From positions 2,523,570 through 2,587,569 of the forward strand of contig NC_023035.1 in NCBI RefSeq assembly GCF_000507245.1: a DNA stretch of 64,000 bases. Direction: 5' to 3'. The notes below the pieces were generated by a model. It was not told the DNA's origin. It was given only the letters and a program-made list of their open reading frames with translations, and searched no databases. Source of the stretch: Salinispira pacifica (GTDB taxonomy: Bacteria > Spirochaetota > Spirochaetia > DSM-27196 > Salinispiraceae). The first letter of the stretch is position 1, and every line of letters starts with the position of its first letter. Positions 36,102-44,961 of the stretch are shown here, piece after piece. The translations under genes were made by a program, and so were the position numbers.

Positions 36102-37217
36102 CTACTCCCTGTTCCGGTACACCTCTTCCCGGGTGTGGAACCCGTCGGCGATTACCGTTTCTTCCAGATTGTCTTTTTCCACCGCCACCGGTTCTACAAT
36201 AACAGCGGGAATTCTGGCGTATCCGTTATCCACCGTTCGGCTGCTGTGAAGCTTTTCTCCCACGGCAAGGTTGAACGCAGTTTCCGCAGCCTGCCGTGCA
36301 AGCCGGTCAATGGGCTTATAGATGGTACGGTGCTGAATTCCTTCAACCAGACGCTGACATGCAATAAGGTCTGCATCCTGACCCACCACCACCACATCGC
36401 CGGCCTGACGGTAGCGGGCCAGAATCTGGATGGCGCTGTCGGCGAAAAGATCGTTGGCGGCGATGATCCCGTCCAGTTTCTCTTCCCGGATATATTCTTC
36501 CAGATCATCTTCAATGAGAGATGTGTACCAGTCATCGGGGGTGATCTCCCCCGCTATGCGGATCATTCCCCGGTTGATATAGGGACTGAGCACCTCGGCT
36601 ATGCCCCGGCGCAGAAGCCGGGAATTATTATCTTTGGCTCCACCGTTGATGATCAGCACCCTGCTGTCAAATCCGGCGTGTTTAATCATTCCCTCGGCCA
36701 TCAGTCTTCCCACCTCTACGTTGTCGAAACTCACGTAAGCTGACACAGGAGAATCAAGGATGAGTCTGTCATAGGAAATAACCGGCACATCCATGTTGGC
36801 AGCCCGTTTCAAAACTCCCTGGAGAGCCTGGGCATCATTGGGAACCACCACCAGAGCATCCACTCCGTCATCCAGGAGCTCGTTAATATCTTCCACCTGC
36901 TTCCGGGCATCGGCCACGGCAAAACGGTAATTCACCTCGGCTCCAAGACTTCTGGCATGGGTAATAAACTCCTCCCGGTCCCGCTCCCAGCGTTCCACCA
37001 CCACCGAATCCAGGGAAAAGCCGATCTTGATAAGTCGTCCATGACTTCTCTGGGAGTCGCCTCCTTCGCTGCAGGATCCAAAGAGCATCAGGACAGAGAG
37101 AATGAGCAGGGGAAACATTCTCCCGGTATTCGGGCGCAGATTCAGAGCCCGGAAGCCGGTGTCGGCAAACGGCGGTAATAGGAATACAGGTTGTTTCTGA
37201 TTTCTCAATTTCGTCAA
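36102..37217 (-). CDS. XylF-like sugar-binding lipoprotein
   Basis: A second XylF homologue of 371 residues. Shared landmarks: VERWERDREEFITHARSLGA, VPVISYDRLILDSPVSAYVSFDN, INGGAKDNNSRLLRRG and GQDADLIACQRLVEG. It carries a lipoprotein-type signal with hydrophobic PLLILSVLMLF followed by GSC (Cys49), so it is membrane-tethered. The start chosen is TTG at 37217: GGAG sits seven bases upstream and the codon overlaps the response-regulator stop (TTGA). An ATG at 37118 lacks proper spacing. It could be a transporter receptor variant or the periplasmic part of the sensory system it is co-translated with. Confidence 0.85.
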   Translation of the reverse strand: MTKLRNQKQPVFLLPPFADTGFRALNLRPNTGRMFPLLILSVLMLFGSCSEGGDSQRSHGRLIKIGFSLDSVVVERWERDREEFITHARSLGAEVNYRFAVADARKQVEDINELLDDGVDALVVVPNDAQALQGVLKRAANMDVPVISYDRLILDSPVSAYVSFDNVEVGRLMAEGMIKHAGFDSRVLIINGGAKDNNSRLLRRGIAEVLSPYINRGMIRIAGEITPDDWYTSLIEDDLEEYIREEKLDGIIAANDLFADSAIQILARYRQAGDVVVVGQDADLIACQRLVEGIQHRTIYKPIDRLARQAAETAFNLAVGEKLHSSRTVDNGYARIPAVIVEPVAVEKDNLEETVIADGFHTREEVYRNRE

Positions 37218-38833
37218 TGCGTTTCTCCTTGAAGAGACTGAATAAAAGCAGAGGGAGTGCTGCCATGGACCTTTTTGAAAATACGGGAAAAGTAATTGGG
37301 ATCGCTGTAGCCGCATAATCTTGCGACCTCCGAAATATTCTGCTTTCCCTGCTTCATAAGCCTGATTCCTTCCTGTACCCGCATCTGGGTGAGGTAATCA
37401 ACAAAAGAGATGCCCATATGGGAACTGAAACTCCGGCTGAGATGCTGAGGACTCACATTGCAATGGAGAGCCGCTTCCTCAAGACTGAACTGACGCTGAA
37501 AGTTCTCATCAATATAGAGGAGCACCTGTCGGATCAGGGGATTGCTGTCCATTTTCCGGGAATACATCCGGGCTATTCGCCGGAACTCCCGAATCACCGC
37601 ATCGTCCAGGGCCGCCACATCACCGGGGATATCCTCAATCTCCGTACCCAGCCATGCATCGGTCACCTCAGTCTCCTCCCGGGAATAGAGCAGTGCGAGA
37701 ATACGCTGTAAAAATATGAATGCACGCTCCACATCCTCAGAGCCGGCAGACAGGCATCTCTGTGAGACGCCCGTATAGGGCGAGGAGAAAATCAGGTCCC
37801 GGGCATCATACACGGCACCCCGTATGAGCAGCCTTTCCAGGGCGACTGCAAGCTCGCCGGCCGCCCATTGCCGGGACCGGGTATCTCCGGAGGAAGCATC
37901 CTTTCCAGCTACTGTCTTTGCGGCCGTTCCAACTTCAGTATTTCCGGCCTGCCCTTCTCCCTGTGTGATGCTGAAGACAGCGGTACGGGAGGATTCGGCG
38001 AGAAGCTCAGGAATATGGAAGGCATCTGCGGCGGGGTACACACTGCAGCTGATGCCCCGTGCCGCATCACCGGGAGCTTGAAAGGGGGATACCGTCAAGC
38101 GCTGCTCAGCTTTCTTCAGTGCGTTTCTCACCGAGGCGGTACTGTGCTCGCCCTTAATCAGAGTCCACAGCCTGCGGCGGTGGATCAGGCTGCCGCTGAG
38201 CAGAGGAAGCTGATAGCCCAGCTGGGTAATCAGTTCATGGGCGTTTCCGGAGAACGCTTCCGGGAAATCCAGAAGCAGGGGTACGAACCTGGTGCCGGCA
38301 TCTATCCCGAGCCTGGGGAGAAACTCCTCTATCATATCGTCCGAGAGCATCCCCCGGGTCAGCTGATTTACAAACGACCACTCCATGAGTTTACGGCTTT
38401 CCTGGAGGTCTTCCCTGGCCTGAAGTACAGAACGGTGATGGGACTGCCGTTTAACCACTTCTGTGCGGGCTTCATCCAGGGCGGTAATGAGTTTCTGGGG
38501 AGTCACCGGTTTCAGAAGATATGAAAAAATGCCCAGACCGAAGGCTTCTCTGGCAATATCAAAACGTTCATATGCAGTTATCAGTATGGATACGGCCTGA
38601 ACACCTGCGGCATTCAGCTGGCGGATCACCTCAAGGCCGTTGATCCCGGGCATATTTATATCCATGAGAATAATATCGGGTTTCACCCCCGGGATCTGGT
38701 CCAGGGCGGTGCTTCCGTTCAGTGCAGAGCCCACGAGACGGTAGGGTCCGCTGTTGTCCTCAAGAACCCGCTGTACACCCTCCAGGACCGGCTGTTCGTC
38801 ATCCACAATAAAAACTTTCACCGTTTCAGACAT
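37214..38833 (-). CDS. YesN-like response regulator, AraC-type output
   Basis: 539 residues: N-terminal receiver domain with FIVDDEQ (acidic pocket Asp11/12), phospho-acceptor Asp58 in LMDINMPG and Lys in LLKPVTP; a long middle region; C-terminal AraC helix-turn-helix pair (ENFQRQFSLEEAALHCNVSPQHLSRSF, EVARLCGYSDPNYFSRIFKK). AAGGAGG lies seven bases ahead of ATG 38833. The start overlaps the real 3' end of the kinase gene by eight bases when the kinase frameshift is repaired. It probably activates the xylF promoter downstream when the kinase senses a pentose. Confidence 0.93.
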   Translation of the reverse strand: MSETVKVFIVDDEQPVLEGVQRVLEDNSGPYRLVGSALNGSTALDQIPGVKPDIILMDINMPGINGLEVIRQLNAAGVQAVSILITAYERFDIAREAFGLGIFSYLLKPVTPQKLITALDEARTEVVKRQSHHRSVLQAREDLQESRKLMEWSFVNQLTRGMLSDDMIEEFLPRLGIDAGTRFVPLLLDFPEAFSGNAHELITQLGYQLPLLSGSLIHRRRLWTLIKGEHSTASVRNALKKAEQRLTVSPFQAPGDAARGISCSVYPAADAFHIPELLAESSRTAVFSITQGEGQAGNTEVGTAAKTVAGKDASSGDTRSRQWAAGELAVALERLLIRGAVYDARDLIFSSPYTGVSQRCLSAGSEDVERAFIFLQRILALLYSREETEVTDAWLGTEIEDIPGDVAALDDAVIREFRRIARMYSRKMDSNPLIRQVLLYIDENFQRQFSLEEAALHCNVSPQHLSRSFSSHMGISFVDYLTQMRVQEGIRLMKQGKQNISEVARLCGYSDPNYFSRIFKKVHGSTPSAFIQSLQGETH

Positions 38834-40363
38834 TGCCCGCCTCCTTGATGGGAAGTTTGAACAGAATCTCCGTTCCGCGGCCGGACTCTCCGTCCAGAAC
38901 GATCTCTCCCCGTTTCCCGAAAAAGAGCCGGATGCGCTGAAGCACATTCACCAACCCGATCCCGGGGTATCGGACATCATCATATCCAGAGGATCATCGG
39001 TTTCCACTGCCGCAAGCACCTCCGCGGCTTTTTCCTTACTCATTCCTTTTCCGTTATCTCCCACCGAGAGCACCAGCCTCTCCTGACCATTCAAGAATTT
39101 TCTTTCTCCTCTAATCCGCACTTCGCCGCCGTCGGTTATCTCGCTGAGACCGTGTCCGACGGAGTTTTCCACCAGAGGCTGGAGCACCAGGGGCGGAATA
39201 AGCAGGTTCAGGCAGTCCTCATCAACATGGGTTATAAAACTGATCCGATCACCAAATCTGATTTTCAGCACATATATGTAGCTTTCCAGAGAACTCAGCT
39301 CCTCCCGGAGACTCACCGGAGAGTCTGCTTTCCTGAGATTATACCGGTACACTTCCGCAAGATGTCCCAGATAATCCGATGTACGTTCCGCACCCTCAAC
39401 GACGGCTAATTGTACACCCGTATTGATGGTATTGAACAGAAAATGAGGCTGGATCTGATTCTGGAGGGCGATCAGTTCCGCACTCTTCAGCACATGTTTC
39501 ATATGAAGATTCTGAATATTCTGTTCCATCAGATCCTGTTTAATCTTGGCGGTTTCCTTCAGCTGTTCTATATAGCTGCTGATACGCTCTTTCATGGTGT
39601 TGAAGGTCCGGGTAAGCTGGATAACCTCCCGGCTGGCCCCCCGGGAATCAATCAGGGAAACGGTGAAATCCCCTTTCCCGAAATCTCTGGCAGCTTCACT
39701 GAGATGCACAATGGGGGTACTCAACCTGAAGGATAGGAATGAGATAAGCACCAGACTGAATGCTGCGGTTGCGGTAAGAATGATCAGGGACCAGAACTGG
39801 ATCTCGGTATACCACTGGGAGAAGGAGAGGTACTGCTGAAGATTTTGCTGAAAATCCAGCCAATTGATATTCAGCACCAGAAGATTGATATAATCGATAA
39901 TGGTCTGGCTTTCCTCATAATAGAGGCTGTACTGCTGGGTAAGACGTCCCCGGCGGGCCTGTACCGCGGCACGAACCTTGTTCTGATATTCTTCAAAGAG
40001 ATTTCTCAGCAGATGAAGATTCAGGATATCCTGGCTGGTTCCGGGTGCGGCGGGAAGCCGGGCAATCAGCTGGGCAAGCTGGGAATCAAGTTCAATAAAT
40101 TCCCGCAGCGCCTGATTGTCCCGGAGATTCAGGTACTGCCGGGTCTTGACGTCCAGGCTGGTGACCACATCGTTCACCTGTTCGAGATAAAGGTTCTGAT
40201 CGAACATGGCCTGGGCTGAACTCAGAAGCTGGTTGGAATACATAAACACCAGAATTGCAGCCAGGGCCATGGGGATAATGGTGAGAAGATACACAAGACT
40301 GATGCGTGATCTGATGGATGAAAATCGCCGGCTCAATCCCAGGGCTATTCGGTTCTGTTTCAC
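38826..40363 (-). CDS. LytS/YesM-like sensor histidine kinase, interrupted by a frameshift
   Basis: Membrane sensor kinase with helices near 20-42 and 189-212, HAMP 205-265, and the His_kinase motif NQIQPHFLFNT (His297) plus PLVENSVGHG. The open frame stops at 38948 after DNGKGMSKEK and the sequence TPGSGW. Reading one base earlier from about 38985 restores YPGIGLVNVLQRIRLFF and GRGTEILFKLP, the missing G2 box and C-terminal strand, ending at TGA 38826, which overlaps the regulator start. So one base is lost relative to the family: a mutation or a sequence error. Without the G2 box the kinase should be inactive. Its ATG overlaps the stop of the upstream sensor gene. Confidence 0.82.
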
Positions 40364-41348
40364 ATCCCCTCCAGCCTCACGTTGATCTCTTCATTGGTCC
40401 GGGGTTCCCTGCCGTTGAGTAGTTCAGACATTACCGAGAGTGTTTTCAGAGCGGCCTCGCCGGGAGAAATATTCATCAGCCCCTGAATGATGCCCGCGTC
40501 AATATAATCCTCCAGCTCCTCCGCCGAACCGCTGCCGATTACGTAGGCTGAGCCCACGATATTCTGTTCGATGATGGCCTGGGACAAATTCATGGTGATA
40601 TCAGGACTGTCGGTGATGATCAGATTATAGCCGGGTGATTCGTTCAGAATTTTCTCTATGGCCTGCCGGGCAAAAATATCGTCAGGGGAGAGCTCAATCA
40701 CCGAAATGGGCAGCCGCCTGTCGCCGGCAAACACTGCGGTTTTCAGGCCGTTTTGAAACTCTCCGAAATCGCTGATCAGCGCACGGTTACTGGAAAGCAG
40801 GGCCACGCCCTGAAGATCAACGGGAAGGTTCAAAATACTCTGCCCCAGTTCCGCACCCAGAGCAAAACTGTTAACCGCCACCACGCTGTCAGCTGCAGAG
40901 TCGCTGAGGTTTCCGTTCATGGACACTACTTTTACCCCCGTGCCCGGGCGGCACGCAGGGCTTCCTGCAGAGTGGAGGAAACCGGTGCGGCGATGATCAC
41001 TCCGTCAACCGCTGCAATCTGGGCTATCTCGCTGTGACGAAACATGGATTCCCGGGATGTCATGAAGGGAAACGGTTCGAGAAACTGCAGTCCGATATCC
41101 GCTCCCGGGGGGCCGTCCAGAAAACTGCCCAAGCCCTCCCGTATGCGCCGGTACAGGCTGTCCTCCGAATCGGGAAACAGCACGACCACGTGGAAATCCC
41201 GCTGTTCGTAATTGAGCCAGTCGTTTTCATCGGTATAGAGGGCCGATTCAAGGGCAAGCTGTGCAAGCATGTAAATAGAGAAAACAAGGATGACAATCAC
41301 GGGGATGGCAAGAAATAGTAAACGGAGGTTCTGACTGATCTGCTTCAT
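40360..41348 (-). CDS. Membrane-anchored sugar-binding sensor (XylFII-like), frameshifted
   Basis: Two adjoining open frames form one periplasmic-binding-protein-like gene. The first (41348-40932) has an N-terminal anchor helix (LLFLAIPVIVILVFSIYML) and FHVVVLFPDSEDSLYRRIREG through DGVIIAAPVSST; it stops after ALRAARARG. The second (to 40360) continues SMNGNLSDSAADSVVAVN, ELGQSILNL, NLIITDSPDITMNL and DAGIIQGLMNISP. The break falls in a run of five G residues on the coding strand (40935-40939); one more G gives ARGVKVVSMNG, a perfect join. No signal cleavage site, so it stays anchored. Followed by the kinase with a 4-bp overlap. Ligand is inferred to be a pentose. Confidence 0.75.
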
Positions 41349-41475
41349 TCAAATTTCCCTTCATCTATTGAGAAGCCACATTGTAGCACAAAGGTCTTCC
41401 CCCCGCATACGGGAAATTATTTTCAGCATTTTTTCCGGACTCGGATCATCGTCAAGGAGGAAGATACCGGGTGAA

Positions 41476-42783
41476 TTACCGATGATCCTTCAGCGGCAGA
41501 TGGGAGTTGATATGCTCAATCATTCCCTGTGCGCTTTCATTAAACTGATGAATATTGCCCCGAAACAGCTGATCCATGAGAGGATCAAAATAGAGATGCA
41601 TGCTGTACTGTTCCACCGCCTGGAACCCCCGGCGGGGTTTATGCTCCCCGCCCATTCCCGGATCAAAACTCACCAGGTTTTCCCGGATGGCATAATCGAT
41701 GGGCTCGTAATAGCATAAATTGAAATGCATGTCTTTCACGAATCGCCGGGTTCCCCAGTATCTTCCGAACAGCCTTCTCCGGTCTTTCAGAAGCATGGAA
41801 CGGGCCACCACCTCTCCACGGTCAACGGCATTCACAAGCACAATATTATCTGCGCATGTTCGAAACACCTCACGGAAAAACTCCCTGTTGAGAAACTTTG
41901 CCGCCCATGGTCCGAATTGATCGTTGGTCCGCTCGTAGAGATCAAACATATCGTCTGCTGTTTCCTGATCAAGCTGATCCGGGCTGCTCAACCTTACCTC
42001 AAGGCCGCTTTCCTGGAAACGTTTTCGTTCTTTCCGGATATTCTTCCGCTGATTTTTATTGAACAGAGCGAGATAGTCATCAAATGTATCCAGCCCCTCT
42101 CCCTTCCACTCAAAGCCCTGGTGCACCCAGCGGTGAAATCCCAAAGATTCCAGATCATCGGCAAACGGAGCCTGAGTGAACAGGAACGAAAGGCTCATCA
42201 CCCCCAGTCGGGGCAGTTCCTCCCGGAGAAAATCAACTGCCGAGGCGAGAAGCTCAGCATAATCTTCCCGGTCGCACAAAGGACTGTAGACCGTGGAAGG
42301 CGTGGCAGGGATCACCCCCACCGCCTTGGGGTAGTACGCCTTTCCCAGCTGCCGGGCCACATCCGCCCAAGCAAAATCGAAGACAAACTCCCCCCAGCTG
42401 TGGCTCTTGATATACAGGGGCAAAGCGAAACGCAGTCCCCGGTAGCGGCCCTGCTTCTCTGTCTGTGTTGAAGGCTGTTCTGCCGTCTGTTTTGACGGCC
42501 TCCCCTCCGGGGGATCTCCGTCCACCGTCGGGACTCCTCCGTCCACCGCCGGTACCCCGGGGGTATCAGGGTTGGGGGAAGACCCGTCATCTTCAATTCC
42601 AAGGAGATGGATGGGCTGCCATCCGGTTTCCGGGGTCATGGAACCGGATATCTCGTATGCCCGCATCCAGTGATAGCGGAGAAACGGCGGGGATTGGGAG
42701 CTGAGAAAGGAATTCCATTCATCCGGATCCACCTGATCCAGGGAGCTGCAAAGTACAAATTTCAATCCCCGCTTCTGCATCAT
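41476..42783 (-). CDS. GNAT-fold peptidogalycan-type protein (FemAB-like, COG3146)
   Basis: 435 residues with the pattern of the DUF482 / peptidogalycan biosynthesis group, an acyltransferase superfamily: PPFLRYHWMRAYEISGS at the N-terminus, YIKSHSWGEFVFDFAWADV, PATPSTVYSPLC, NKNQRKNIRKERKRF, and FDPGMGGEHKPRRGFQ with SMHLYFDP at the end. Between residues 65 and 110 there is an insert with repeated P-A/T-V-D-G units and Gln/Thr/Lys tracts. The ATG at 42783 overlaps the stop of the Nudix gene. The reaction is not known; members are thought to transfer acyl groups to peptides or cell-wall precursors. Confidence 0.85.
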   Translation of the reverse strand: MMQKRGLKFVLCSSLDQVDPDEWNSFLSSQSPPFLRYHWMRAYEISGSMTPETGWQPIHLLGIEDDGSSPNPDTPGVPAVDGGVPTVDGDPPEGRPSKQTAEQPSTQTEKQGRYRGLRFALPLYIKSHSWGEFVFDFAWADVARQLGKAYYPKAVGVIPATPSTVYSPLCDREDYAELLASAVDFLREELPRLGVMSLSFLFTQAPFADDLESLGFHRWVHQGFEWKGEGLDTFDDYLALFNKNQRKNIRKERKRFQESGLEVRLSSPDQLDQETADDMFDLYERTNDQFGPWAAKFLNREFFREVFRTCADNIVLVNAVDRGEVVARSMLLKDRRRLFGRYWGTRRFVKDMHFNLCYYEPIDYAIRENLVSFDPGMGGEHKPRRGFQAVEQYSMHLYFDPLMDQLFRGNIHQFNESAQGMIEHINSHLPLKDHR

Positions 42784-43409
42784 GGGTCTCTCTTCAGAGC
42801 ATCCAGCAGGTGCCGGCTTTTGTCTCTCATTCTCAGCATGCTTTCTTCCTGTGTGTAGGCTTCCAGCGCATCCAGCCCAACCCAGGACAGATCATGGGAT
42901 TCATCGCTTACCACCACCTCACGGCGGGAGTCCGAGGTGAACAGAAAGCGGATATCGAAATGGCTGTGAGCCGGTTCGTTCCTGCCCGGCGGAATGGCGT
43001 GTACGTCGATATCGAAGAGATCGTCGTAGCCCAGTTTCAGATGGGATTGGGGGATTCCCGATTCCTCCACCGCCTCTCTCAGGGCAATGCCGAGAATATC
43101 CAGTTCGCCCTCTCCGTGTCCTCCCAGCTGAAGCCACATATCCAGCCGGCGATGGTGGGTGAGTAATACCCTTTCTTCCAGGGGATCAATAACCCACGCC
43201 GATCCGGTGAAATGCCCTGGTGTGAAAAAGTTTCTGGAAAACGCATCATCTCCCGCATTCAACAGATCCAGCATCCGCCGGACCGTCCCATCCTCTTCGG
43301 AGTACCGCCGGGAGTAGCGCTGCAGAGCGGCGCCCAGCTCCCCGGGGAGAATTCCGGCTTGAGGACGTTTCTTCAGAGTCTGAGTCCCTTCCTTGGCTGA
43401 TTCGGGCAT
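42780..43409 (-). CDS. Nudix hydrolase
   Basis: A 209-residue Nudix-fold hydrolase of nucleoside-diphosphate-linked compounds. The Nudix helix core ALREAVEESGI is present, preceded by GGHGEGELD; the first Glu of the consensus is one position off, as in several family members. A helical N-terminal region precedes it, and YDDLFDIDVHAIP and SHDLSWVGLDAL follow. AAGGAG lies ahead of the ATG. Substrate cannot be predicted. The gene lies 39 bp behind sixA and overlaps the GNAT-like gene, suggesting one transcript. Confidence 0.88.
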   Translation of the reverse strand: MPESAKEGTQTLKKRPQAGILPGELGAALQRYSRRYSEEDGTVRRMLDLLNAGDDAFSRNFFTPGHFTGSAWVIDPLEERVLLTHHRRLDMWLQLGGHGEGELDILGIALREAVEESGIPQSHLKLGYDDLFDIDVHAIPPGRNEPAHSHFDIRFLFTSDSRREVVVSDESHDLSWVGLDALEAYTQEESMLRMRDKSRHLLDALKRDP

Positions 43410-43448
43410 GAAATTTCTCCTTGTAATCAGATTTGGTTCCCCACCGGC

Positions 43449-43940
43449 CTATTCCCGGAACGGGGTAAGAACCTTTCGGAAGCTGCCGTCATCCCAGTTC
43501 AGTGAACTCCAGTTTCCGCTGCCCGATTCCAGGGATATATGAACGGCAGAAAACGTGGGCAAATCTCCCAGATCCCTGTTGCAGAGACGGGATGCGGCAT
43601 GGCTCACACCGGGGTTATGTCCGCACAGATAAACACACTCTCCCTTTCCGTGGTTGCGAAGAGCAAGGAGAATGGTTTCCGCGTCGGCCAGATACAGCTC
43701 ATCAAGAAACAGAGGCGGCGGCAGATCTCTCCAGTAGGTGCTCAGGGCCTGTGCCGTTTCACGGGTCCGCTCGGCTGAACTGGCAAGAATAATATCCGGC
43801 GCAGGCAGACGCTGGGGATAATGCTCCTTCATGAGCTGGATGTCGTTTCTCCCGGTTTCGTTCAACGGTCGCTCAAAGTCTTCAAGATCCTGGAATTTCC
43901 AGCTTGATTTGGCATGTCTGACAATTACCAACTCTGCCAT
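43449..43940 (-). CDS. sixA: SixA-type phosphohistidine phosphatase
   Basis: 163-residue histidine phosphatase of branch 1: catalytic VIVRHAKSSWK at the N-terminus, FERPLNETGRNDIQ, ILASSAERTRETAQA and LCGHNPGVS with the second His. The short length and RHAKSSW form are typical of SixA, which removes phosphate from histidine-phosphotransfer domains such as those of hybrid kinases. Such a kinase lies at 51-54 kb, but no direct link can be shown. GGAGG precedes the ATG by nine bases. Confidence 0.9.
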   Translation of the reverse strand: MAELVIVRHAKSSWKFQDLEDFERPLNETGRNDIQLMKEHYPQRLPAPDIILASSAERTRETAQALSTYWRDLPPPLFLDELYLADAETILLALRNHGKGECVYLCGHNPGVSHAASRLCNRDLGDLPTFSAVHISLESGSGNWSSLNWDDGSFRKVLTPFRE

Positions 43941-44190
43941 CCCTGTCTCACCTCCGTTTTGTACAATTTACCCCCGCATATCAGGCCCTGAGACGGTTTC
44001 TGTCCGGAAACAGGGTTACGCGGGTACCCCGGGGCACATCAGTCCATGGGGCATGGTTCACATGCCCGCTGCCGTATGCCGAATTATCAGGTAATTAGTA
44101 AGGTATTGAGGGTGCTGAATGTATTCAAGGGAAATCTCGCATACAGCCCCTATACTCAACGGCACAGGGTATTGCCTGGATGCGGGATTT

Positions 44191-44541
44191 TCAGCCGGGC
44201 AGCAAATGTAGTTCGGTTCGACCGATTGTGATGGTGTCCGAAGGATGAAGTCTTACATAGGTGCCTTTTTCGATCACTTGGCCGTTCACCAGCACACCGT
44301 TGGTACTGTCTTCATCGGTGATGAAATACGCGTTCTTGATTTTTTGAATAAGGGCGTGATGCCTGGATGTAAGATTATCGGAAATGATGATATCGCAGTC
44401 GGAAGACCTTCCGATGGTGATTCGGTCCCGTATGAGAGTTTTTCTTTTACCATGATGCAGATAAACCGTTTCACTTCGCTTGATCTTGCCAAGCCGTTCC
44501 CCCAGACTGCTGCTTCCTGCAATGGTATCGCTGTTTCGCAT
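44191..44541 (-). CDS. Small FHA-domain protein
   Basis: 116 residues from ATG 44541, which has a strong GGAGGAGGG site; a longer in-frame start at 44691 lacks one. Nearly all of it is a forkhead-associated domain binding phosphothreonine peptides: ITIGRSSDCDIIISD, SRHHALIQ, DEDSTNGVLVNG and IGRTELHL, the conserved Gly-Arg, Ser-x-x-His and Asn-Gly residues being in place. No kinase or phosphatase gene adjoins it. It is divergent from the leuA leader; the 250-bp gap towards sixA holds no gene I can support. Confidence 0.88.
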   Translation of the reverse strand: MRNSDTIAGSSSLGERLGKIKRSETVYLHHGKRKTLIRDRITIGRSSDCDIIISDNLTSRHHALIQKIKNAYFITDEDSTNGVLVNGQVIEKGTYVRLHPSDTITIGRTELHLLPG

Positions 44542-44707
44542 AGTCCCTCCTCCCGGGTTAATTGTAGCCGTGAATACCCGGCCGGGCAAGTGAAAGGTCC
44601 CCAGAATCCCCTGTTCTCCGCTTACCGTCAGCTGCAGGGGCATTCTTGCCCCGGGGCTGAATTTCCCGTGAAAATCTGTATAAATTCCCATATTTCAGGA
44701 ATAAATA

Positions 44708-44736
44708 TTGACATATGCCCGGCATAACGGCATTAT
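44708..44736 (+). promoter_or_regulatory. Promoter of the leuA leader
   Basis: A consensus TTGACA (44708-44713), exactly 17 bp, then CATTAT (44731-44736). The predicted start of transcription is about 44742-44744, only two to four bases before the ATG of the leader peptide, so the leader mRNA would be nearly leaderless. Confidence 0.75.
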
Positions 44737-44745
44737 TAGGGTACT

Positions 44746-44844
44746 ATGAACAGAATCACAGGCACAGCAGACATTCCCACCCTACTCCTACTAGGTTTGA
44801 ACTCTTACTGCTGCAGTGCGTGTGTCTGTATCCAGAACCGGTAA
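44746..44844 (+). CDS. leuA leader peptide, 32 residues, Leu-rich
   Basis: ATG at 44746, TAA at 44842-44844. The product reads MNRITGTADIP, then T followed by four leucines encoded CTA CTC CTA CTA (44782-44793), GL, and a Cys-rich tail. Four consecutive Leu codons, three of them the usually rare CTA, in front of a leucine biosynthesis gene are the classic sign of a translation-sensing attenuator leader: ribosomes stall here when leucyl-tRNA is scarce. No ribosome site precedes it, and the nearby promoter suggests leaderless start. It is too short for ordinary gene finding. Confidence 0.8.
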   Translation: MNRITGTADIPTLLLLGLNSYCCSACVCIQNR

Positions 44845-44905
44845 TATCCGCTTCTGGAAACGACAACGGAAATCACACCCGCTGCATACACGCAGCGGGT
44901 TTTTT
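44817..44905 (+). terminator. leuA attenuator: antiterminator and terminator
   Basis: Terminator: CCCGCTGC (44878-44885) pairs with GCAGCGGG (44892-44899), extended by an A-T pair, followed by six T residues. Alternative: TGCGTGTGT (44817-44825), inside the leader peptide 24 bases after the Leu codons, pairs over nine positions (one G-U) with ATACACGCA (44886-44894), which uses up the terminator's 3' arm and loop. A small hairpin CCAGAA/TTCTGG (44832-44857) lies between. A ribosome stalled on the Leu codons leaves 44817-44825 free; one at the stop codon covers it. This predicts leuA expression at low leucine. Folding done by hand. Confidence 0.75.
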
Positions 44906-44961
44906 ATTGCCCGGACTCCGGGGATCGGAATTCCCGGAATCAGAAAACGATGGAGGATCGT

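Noticed and set aside
38940-39000. Programmed -1 frameshifting in the sensor kinase
   Set aside because: No slippery heptamer or following pseudoknot seen; mutation or sequence error is simpler.
43941-44190. Short open frames between sixA and the FHA gene
   Set aside because: No ribosome sites, no motifs, and composition resembles non-coding DNA.
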